Below are positions 55,711 through 64,000 of a stretch of 64,000 bases of DNA, piece by piece. Under the pieces are notes generated by a model. The model saw only the letters and a list, made by a program, of their open reading frames with translations, ran no database searches and was not told the DNA's origin. Position 1 is the stretch's first letter. Every line of letters starts with the position of its first letter. The translations under genes and the position numbers were made by a program. The stretch comes from Calliopsis andreniformis (taxonomy: Eukaryota; Arthropoda; Insecta; Hymenoptera; Andrenidae), in NCBI RefSeq assembly GCF_051401765.1, contig NW_027480467.1, positions 1,674,001-1,738,000 on the forward strand. The letters run 5' to 3'.

Positions 55711-58622
55711 TAATCAATCTCCAATCCTAGATCCTCAATCGCCAATCCTCAATCGTTAATCCTCAATCTTCAATCCTCAATCCCCAGTCCTCAATCCTCA
55801 ATACTCAATCTTCAATCCTCAATCCTCAATTCTCAATTATCAATACTCAATCCTCAATCGTCAATACTCAATCGTCAATCCTCAATCCCCAATCCTGAAT
55901 CTTCATTCCTCAATCCTCAATCCTCAATCCTCAATCCTCAATCTTCAATCCTCAACCCTCAGTCCTCATCCTCAATTCTTAATTCTCAATCCTCAATCCT
56001 CAATTCTCAATCTTCAATCCTCAATAATCAATCTCCAATCCTAGATCCTCAATCCCCAATCCTCAATCGTTAATCCTCAATCTTCAATCCTCAATCCCCA
56101 GTCCTCAATCCTCAATACTCAATCTTCAATCCTCAATCGTCAATTCTCAATCCTCAATACTCAATCCTCAATCGTCAATCCTCAATCCTCAAACCTCAAT
56201 CTTCAATCCTCAATGCTCAATCTTCGATCCTCCACCTTCAACACTCAATCCTCAATCATCAATCCTCAGTCATGAATACTCAATCCTCAATCCTCAATCC
56301 TCAATACTCAACCATCAATCCTCAATTCCCAATACTCAATAGAATATCCTGGATTCTCAGTATTCAATACTCAAACCTCAATCCTCAACCATCAGCCCTC
56401 ATCCTCCATCCTCAATCCTCAATCCTCAAACCTCAATCTTCAATCCTCAATACTCAATCTTCGATCCTCAATTCGCAACACTCAATCCTCAATCCACAAT
56501 CCTCAGTCATGAATACTCAATCTTCAATACTCAATCCTCAACCCTCAATCCTCAATCCTCAATCCTCAATCCTCAATACTCAATCTTCAATCCTCAATCC
56601 TCATTCCCCAATCCTCAATCCTCAATCCTCAATCCTCAATCTTCAATCCTCAACCGTCAGTCCTCGGCCTCAATCCTCAAACCTCAATCCTCAATCCTCA
56701 ATATTCAATCATCAATACCCAATCTTCGATCCTCAATTCTCAATCCTCAATCCTCAATCCTCAATCCTCAATATTCAACACACAACCATCAGCCATCAAT
56801 TCTCAATACTCAACCATCAATCCTCAATTCTTAGTACTCAATAGAATATCCTGAATTCTCATGATTCAATACTCAATCCACAATATTCAATAATCAAATC
56901 CCGATCATCAGACATCAATTCTCAACACTCAATCCTCAACACTCGGTCCTCTCTCTTCAATCCTCCAACCTCAACCCTCTATCCTCAAGCGTCAATCCTC
57001 AATCCTCAATCCTCAACCCTCAATCCTCAGTCCTCAAACCTCAATTCCGAATCCTCAATCCTGAATGCTCAATCTTCATTCCTCAGTCCGCAACAATCAA
57101 TTGTCAATCCTCAATCCTCAACAGAATATCCTCAATTCACAGTTTTCAATACTCAATCCCCAATCTTCAATCTTCAAATCTCAATTCACAGACATCAGTT
57201 CTCATCACTCAACCCTCAACACTCAGTCCTGAATCTTCAATCCTCAATCCTCAATCCTCAATCTTCTATCCTCCATACTCAATCTTCAGTCCTCAATCCT
57301 CAATCATCAATCATCAATCCTCAATCCTCAGTCATCAATCCTCAATCACCAATACTCAATCCTCAATCCTCAATCCTCAGTCCTCAAAACTCAACCCTCA
57401 ACCCTCAGCCCTCATCCTCAATCCTCAATCCTGAATCCTCAATCCTCAATCTTCAATCCTCAATACTCAGTCTTCAATCCTCAATCCTCAATCCTCAATC
57501 CTCAGTACTCAATCCTCAATCATCAATCCTCAATCTTCAATACTCATTCCTCAATCCTCAATCCTCAATCCTCAATACTCAATCTTCAATCCTCAATCCT
57601 CAACCCTCAATCCTCAACCCTCAACCCTCATCCTCCATCCTCAATCCTCAATCCTCAAACCTCAATCTTCAATCCTCAATACTCAATCTTCGATTCTGAA
57701 CTCTCAATCCTCAATCCACAATACCCAATCCTCAATCCTCAATCCGCAATCCTCAATTCTCAATCCTCAGTCCTCGCTCCTCAAACCTCAATCCTCAACC
57801 CTCAGTCCTCATCCTCAATTCTAAATTCTCAATCCTCAAACCTCAATCTTCAATCCTCAATACTCAATCCTCAATCTTCACCATCAATCCTCAATCCTCA
57901 ATCCTCAATCCTCAATCATCAATCCTCAGTCTTCGATAATCAATCCTCAATCCTCAATCCTCAACCCTCAGCCCTCATCCTGAATCCTCAATCATGAATC
58001 CTCAATCCTCAATCATCAATACTCAATCCTCAATCATCAACCTTCAATCCTCAATACTCAATCTTCAATCCTCAATGCTCAATCCTCAATATTCAACACG
58101 CAACCATCAACCATCAATTCTCAATACTCAACCATCAATCCTCAATTCTCAATAGAATATACTGAATTCTCAGGATTCAATACTCAAACCTCAATCCCCA
58201 GCCCTCAGCCATCATCCTCCATCCTCAATACTCAATCCTCAATCCTCAATCTTCAATCCTCAATAATCAACCTCCAATCCTAGATCCTCAATCCCCAATC
58301 CTCAATCCTTAATCCTCAATCTTCAATCCTCAATCCACAGTCCTCGATCTTCAATCCTCAATGCTCAATCCTCAATCCTCAATCCTCAGTCATCTGTCCT
58401 CAATCCTCAATCCTCAAACCTCAATCCTCAACCGTCAGTCCTCGTCCTCAATCCTCAACCCTCAATCCTCAATCCTCAACCTTCAATCATCAATACTCAA
58501 TCTTCAACACTCAATCCTCAATCCTCAATCCTAAAATCCTCAATCCCCAATATTCAACACACAACCCTCAACCATCAATCCTCAATACTCAACCATCAAT
58601 ACTCAATTCTCAATACTCAATA

Positions 58623-61600
58623 GAATATCCTGAATTCTCAGTTTTCAATACTCAATCCTCAATCTTCAATCTTCATGTCTCCATCCACAAACACCAATTC
58701 TCATCACTCATCACTCAACACTCAGTCCTCAATCTTCAATCCTCAATCCTCAATACTCCATCCTCTGTCCTCTGTCCTCAATCTTCAATACTCAATCCTC
58801 AATCCTAAAATCCTCAATCCTCAGTCATCAATCCTCAATTATCAATACTCAATCCTCAATCCTCAATCCTCAATCCTCAATCCTCAATCCTCATTCCTCA
58901 AACCTCAATCCTCAACCCTCAGTCCTCATCCTCCATCCTCAATCCTCAATCCTCAATCCTCAATCTTCAATCCTCAATACTCAACATTCGATCCTCAATC
59001 CTCAGTCCTCAATCCTCAAACCTCAATCCTCAGTCCTCAATCCTCAATCTTCAACCCTCAATACTCAATCTTCGATTCTCAATCCTCAATCCTCAATCCC
59101 CAATCCTCAATCTTCAATCCTCAATCCTCAATCCTCAATCCTCAATCCTCAATCCTCAATCATCAATCCTCAATCTTCAACACTCAATCATCAACCCTCA
59201 ATCCTCAATCTTCAATCCTCAATCCTCAATCCTCGATCCTCAATCCTCAATCCTCAATCATCAATCCTCAATCTTCAACACTCAATCCTCAATCCTCAAT
59301 CCTAAATCCTGAATCATCAATCCTCAATCTTCAATACTCAATCCTCAATCCTCAATCCTCAATCCTCAATACTCAACCATCAATCCTCAATTCCCAATCC
59401 TCAATCCTCAATACTCAATCATCGATCCTCAATTCCCAATACTCAATAGAATATCCTGGATTCTCAGTATTGAATACTCAAACCTCAATCCTCAACCATC
59501 AGCCCTCATCCTCCATCCTCAATCCTCAATCCTCAAACCTCAATCTTCAATCCTCAATGCTCAATCTTCGATCCTCAACCCTCAACACTCAAACCTGAAT
59601 CCTCAATCCTCAGTCATGAATACTCAATCTTCAATACTCAATCCTCAATCCTCAATCCTCAATCCTCAATCCTCAATCCTCAATCCTCATTCCTCAAACC
59701 TCAATCCTCAACCCTCAGTCCTCATCCTCAATTCTCAATTCTCAATCCTCAATCCTCAATTCTCAATCTTCAATCCTCAATAATCAATCTCCAATCCTAG
59801 ATCCTCAATCCCCAATCCTCAATCGTTAATCCTCAATCTTCAATCCTCAATCTCCAGTCCGCAATCCTCAATCCTCAATCGTCAATACTCAATCGTCAAT
59901 CTTCAATCCCCAATCCTGAATCTTCATTCCTCAATCCTCAATCCTCAATCCTCAATCCTCAATCTTCAATCCTCAATACTCAATCTTTAATCCTCAATCC
60001 TCATTCCCCAATCCTCAATCCTCAATTCTCAATCCTCAATCTTCAATCCTCAACCGTCAGTCCTCGTCCTCAATCCTCAAACCTCAATCCTCAATCCTCA
60101 ATCTTCAATCATCAATACTCAATCTTCAATCCTCAATTCTCAATCCTCAATCCTAAATCCTCTATCCTCAATATTCAACACAAAACCATCAGCCATCAAT
60201 TCTCAATACTCAACCATCAATCCTCAATTCTTAGTACTCAATAGAATATCCTGAATTCTCATGATTCAATACTCAATCCACAATATTCAGTAATCAAATC
60301 CCGATCATCAAACATCAATTCTCAACACTCAATCCTCAACACTCGGTCCTCTCTCTTCAATCCTCCAACCTCAATCCTCTATCCTCAAGCGTCAATCCTC
60401 AATCCTCAATCCTCAACCCTCAATCATCAGTCCTCAAACCTCAATTCCGAATCCTCAATCCTGAATGCACAATCTTCATTCCTCAGTCCGCAACAATCAA
60501 TTGTCAATCCTCAATCCTCAACAGAACATCCTCAATTCACAGTTTTCAATACTCAATCCCCAATCTTCAATCTTCAAATCTCACTTCACAGACATCAGTT
60601 CTCATCACTCAACCCGCAACACTCAGTCCTGAATCTTCAATCCTCAATCCTCAATCCTCAATCTTCTATCCTCCATACTCAATCTTCAGTCCTCAATCCT
60701 CAATCATTAATCATCAATACTCAATCCTCAGTCATTCGTCCTCAATCTCCAATACTCAATCCTCAATCCTCAATCCTCAGTCCTCCATCCTCATTCCTCA
60801 AACCTCAATTCTCAACCCTCATTCCTCATCCTCAATTCTCAATTCTCAGTTCTCAATCCTCAATCCTCAATCCTCAATCTTCAATCCTCAATAATCAATC
60901 TCCTATCCTAGATCCTCAATCCCCAATACTCTATCCTTAATCCTCAATATTCAATCCTCTATCCCCAGTCCACAATCTTCAATCCCCAAAGCTCAATAGT
61001 CAATCCTCAATCCTCAGTCCTCAATCGTTAATCATCAATCCACAATCTTCAATCCTCAATCCTCAATCCTCAATCCTCAATAGTCAATCTCCAATCCTAG
61101 ATCCTCAATCCCCAATCCTCAATCCTTAATCCACAATCTTCAATCCTCAATCCTCAATTCTCAAACATCAATACTCAATCCTCAATCCTCAATCCTCAAT
61201 CCCCAATCCTCAATCTTCAATCCTCAATCCTAAATCCTCAAGCCTCAATCCTCAATCCTCAATCTTCAATCCTGAATACTCAGTCTTCAATCCTCAATCC
61301 TCAATCCTCCATTCTCAATCCTCAATCCTCAGTCCTCAGTCCTCAAACCTCAATCCTCAACCCTCAGCCCTCATCCTCAATCCTGAATCCTCAATCCTCA
61401 ATCCTCAATCCTCAATCCTCAATCTTCAATCCTCAATACTCAATCGTCAATCCACAATCCTCAGACCTCAAACCTCAATTCTGAATCCTCAATCCTGAAT
61501 CCTCAATCTTCTGCTCTCAGTCATCAACAATCAGTTGTCAATCCTCAATCCTCAATAGAATATCCTCAATTCACAGATTTCAATACTCAATACTCAATCT

Positions 61601-63855
61601 GCAATCTTCCAACATCTATCCACAAACATCAATTCTCATCACTCAACCCTCAACACTCAGTCCTCAATGTTCAGTCCTCAATCCTCAGTCTTCAAAACTC
61701 AATCCTCAATCCTCAATTCTCAATCCTCAATACTCAACCATCAATCCTCAATCTTCAATCCTCAATACTTGGTCTTCAAACATCAATCCTCAATCCTCAA
61801 TCCTCAATCCTCAATCCTCAATCATCAATCATCAATCCTCAATCCTCAGTCCTCAGTCCTCAAACCTCAATCCTCAACCCTCAGCCCTCATCCTCAATCC
61901 TCAATCCTCAATCCTCAATCCTCAATAGTCAATCTCCAATCCTAGGTCCTCAATCCCCAATCCTCAATCCTCAGTCAGGAATACACCATCTTCAATACTC
62001 AATACACAATCCTCAATCCTCAATCCTCAAACCTCAATCCTCAATCCTCATTCCTAAACCTCAAACCTCAACCCTCAGTCCTCATCCTCAATTCCCAATT
62101 CTCAATCCTCAATCCTCAATTCTCAATCTTCAATCATCAATAACCAATCTTCAATCCTCAATCCCCAGTCCTCAATCTTCAATCCTCAATGCTCAATCCT
62201 CAATCCTCAATCCTCAGTCCTCAATCCTCAATCCTCAATCCTCGTACTTCAATCCTCAACCGTCAGTCCTCGTCCTCAATCCTCAACTATCAATCCTCAA
62301 TCCTCAATATTCAATCATCAATACTCAATCTTCGATCCTCAATCCTCAATCCTCAATCCTCAATCCTCAATCCTCAATACTCAACCATCAATACTCAATT
62401 CCCAATACTCAATAGAATATCCTGGATTCTCAGTATTCAATACTCAATCCTCAATCATCAATCCTCAATCCTCAATCCTCAGTCATCAATCCTCAATCTT
62501 CAATACTCAATCCTCAATCCTCAATCCTCAATCCTCAATTATCATTCCTCAAACCTCAATCCTCAACCCTCAGTCCTCATCCTCAATTCTCAATACTCAA
62601 TCCTCAATCCTCAATCCTCAATCTTCAATCCTCAATAATCAATCTCCTATCCTAGATCCTCAATCCCCAATACTCTATCCTTAATCCCCAATATTCAATC
62701 CTCTATCCCCAGTCCACAATCTTCAATCCCCAAAGCTCAATAATCAATCCTCAATCCTCAGTCCTCGATCGTCAATCATCAATCCACAATCTTCAATACT
62801 CAATCCCCAGTCCTCAATCCTCAATCCTCAATCATCAATCCTCAATCTTCAATACTCAATCGTCAATCCTCAATCCTCAATCCCCAATACTCAATCTTCA
62901 ATCCTCAATCCTCAATCCTCAATCCTCCACCCTCAGCCCTGATCCTCGATCCTCAATACTGAATCCTCAATCCTCAATCTTCAATCCTCAATACTCAGTC
63001 TTCAATCATCAATCCTCAATACTCAATCCTCAATCCTCAATCCTCAATCCTCAATCATCAATCCTCAATCCTCAATCATCAACCTTCAATCCTCAATACT
63101 CAATCTTCAATCCTCAATACTCAATCCTCAATATTCAACACGCAACCATCAACCATCACTTCTCAATATTCAACCATCAATCCTCAATTCTCAATACTCA
63201 ATAGAATATCCCAAATTCTCATGATTCAATACTCAATCCACAATGTTCATTAATCAAATCTCGATCCTCACACATCAATTCTCAACACTCAATCCTCAAC
63301 ACACGGTCCTCACCCTTCAATCCTCCATCCTCAATCCTCTATCCTGAAGCGTCAATCATCAATCCTCAATCCTCAACCCTCAAACCTCAGTCCTCAAACC
63401 TCAATACTCAATCTTCGATTCCCACTCCTCAATCCTCAATCCCCAATCCTCAATCTTCAATCCTCAATCCTCAATCCTCAATCCTCAATCTTCAATCCTC
63501 AACCGTCAGTCCTCGGCCTCAATCCTCAAACCTCAATCCTCAATCCTCAATATTCAATCATCAATACTCAATCTTCAATCCTCAATTCTCAATCCTCAAT
63601 CCTCAATCCTCAATCCTCAATATTCAACACACAACCATCAGCCATCAATTCTCAATACTCAACCATCAATCCTCAATTCTTAGTACTCAATAGAATATCC
63701 TGAATTCTCATGATTCAATACTCAATCCACAATATTCAATAATCAAATCCCGATCATCAAACATCAATTCTCAACACTCAATCCTCAACACTCGGTCCTC
63801 TCTCTTCAATCCTCCAACCTCAATCCTCTATCCTCAAGCGTCAATCCTCAATCCT
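58623..63855 (+). repeat. Divergent mosaic block
   Basis: Anchors are L1 58623 (subtype S4), G 59449, L3 60244, L2 60524 (gaacatcc variant), a hybrid at 61558, G 62415, L5-like 63204 (gaatatcc in place of taatatcc) and L3 63693. Many phrases differ from all other copies, for example caccaattctcatcactc near 58690 and ctgctctcagtcatc near 61510. Spacing between anchors does not repeat any other interval except L3 to L2 (280 bp) and the final L3 to Ea (203 bp). Confidence 0.7.
61501..61680 (+). repeat. Hybrid L2/L1 module
   Basis: The anchor at 61558 starts like L2 (gaatatcctcaattcacag) and is preceded by the L2-type phrase cagttgtcaatcc. About 55 bp later it carries tatccacaaacatcaattc, resembling L1 (tccatccacaaacatcaatc) rather than L2 (attcacagacatcagttc). 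It is either an ancestral intermediate or a recombinant. Confidence 0.6.
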
Positions 63856-64000
63856 CAATACTCAACCATCAATCCTAAATTCTCAATACTCAATAGAATA
63901 TACTGAATTCTCAGGATTCAATACTCAAACCTCAATCCTCAGCCCTCAGCCCTCATCCTCCGTCCTCAATCCTCAATCCTCAATCCTCAATCTTCAATCC
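63856..64000 (+). repeat. Start of a new cycle, identical to window bases 1-145
   Basis: Contains Ea at 63896, 203 bp after L3 at 63693, the same spacing as at 33912/34115, 45860/46063 and 51838/52041. I see no difference from bases 1-145, so the array continues to the right. Confidence 0.85.

Larger units (their letters stand above)
52411..58622 (+). repeat. Rearranged 6.2 kb unit, Y3 (subtype S1)
   Basis: Order is L1 52411, M 53034, G 54004, G 54703, G 55310, G 56342, L3 56844, L2 57124, Eb 58155. The left part, from Ea at 52041 to about 53590, aligns with 1-1590 at a constant offset of 52000. The G region has been multiplied to four anchors by local duplications, and L5 is missing. Confidence 0.7.
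1..64000 (+). repeat. Heptanucleotide satellite array (TCAATCC)n with higher-order structure
   Basis: Every stretch of the window can be read as tandem heptamers of the form TCAATCC or near variants, always in the same orientation. The first two positions (TC) vary least; the last five change often, giving tcaatac, tcaatct, tcaaccc, tcagtcc, tcaaacc, tcgatcc and tccatcc. A 6-base tcatcc recurs in the phrase cagccctcatcc and shifts the phase by one base. The plus strand has about 3% G by sampling and is a mixture of A, C and T. No transposon, unique sequence or inverted block interrupts it. Long open frames on the plus strand only restate the heptamer as S-I-L-N-P-Q-S and are not genes. The array continues past both edges. 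Confidence 0.97.

Noticed and set aside
1..64000. CRISPR array
   Set aside because: No direct repeat of 23-45 bp alternates with unique spacers; everything is a 7 bp tandem with nested copies, and no cas genes are present.
1..64000. Telomeric repeat or human satellite II/III (GGAAT)n
   Set aside because: The unit GGATTGA is 7 bp and differs from TTAGGG, TTTAGGG and GGAAT; the occasional cccttag is a single variant and not tandem.
1..64000. tRNA, rRNA, terminators, promoters, riboswitches
   Set aside because: No cloverleaf, rRNA core or GC-rich hairpin is visible; TATA-like strings such as caatataat arise from anchor variants and recur at fixed repeat positions.
1..64000. Bacterial or phage origin
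   Set aside because: A 64 kb simple-sequence array without any gene is not plausible in a bacterial or phage genome; a eukaryotic satellite is the only reasonable reading.

Overview
The whole 64 kb window is one uninterrupted satellite array. Its basic unit is the heptamer TCAATCC (GGATTGA on the other strand), present in pure runs and in many one-base variants (tcaatac, tcaatct, tcaaccc, tcagtcc, tcaaacc, tcgatcc, and a 6-base tcatcc). I find no credible protein gene, RNA gene, transposon or unique sequence. The array enters and leaves the window mid-repeat: bases 1-145 recur unchanged at 63856-64000. An array of this size points to a eukaryotic chromosome, most likely heterochromatin near a centromere, a chromosome end or a sex chromosome. 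I cannot name the organism.

The plus strand is very poor in G (roughly 3% in the lines I sampled) and carries long open frames reading S-I-L-N-P-Q-S over and over. These are arithmetic: 3 x 7 bp = 7 codons, the heptamer contains no stop on the plus strand, and its complement puts TGA in every minus-strand frame every 21 bp. They are not annotated as genes.

The array is structured, not a featureless run. I located 91 copies of an 'anchor', a degenerate four-heptad element built around gaatatcc, all in the same orientation. They fall into classes, used as names below: L1 (gaatatcctgaattctcag then ttttc, followed by gtctccatccacaaacatc), M (same start then tattc), G (gaatatcctggattctcag), E (gaatatactgaattctcagg; Ea precedes L1, Eb precedes L5), L3 (gaatatcctgaattctcatg, followed by cggtcctctctcttcaatc), L2 (gaatatcctcaattgacag) and L5 (taatatcccaaattctcatg). 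Distances between particular neighbours are nearly fixed: L3 to L2 280 bp, L1 to M 623 bp, M to L3 816 bp, Ea to L1 370 bp, L3 to Ea 203 bp, Eb to L5 684 or 677 bp.

Layout: 1-235, tail of a cycle continuing from the left; 236-5430, a 1.94 kb L1-M-G unit in three tandem copies, the third truncated; 5431-8570, L3-L2-Eb-L5 block; 8583-20894 and 20895-33039, a 12.3 kb direct tandem duplication with the same 15-anchor order, each copy holding an inner 2.9 kb tandem pair; 33040-42259, mixed blocks including a third partial copy of the 12.3 kb unit; 40540-52410, two consecutive complete copies of a ten-anchor 5.9-6.0 kb higher-order unit; 52411-58622, a rearranged unit of the same family; 58623-63855, a more divergent mosaic; 63856-64000, return to the sequence that opens the window. 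Copies differ by scattered point changes and by indels that are mostly whole numbers of heptads, as expected from unequal exchange, replication slippage and gene conversion. All counts and offsets were worked out by hand from the sequence; no alignment was run.
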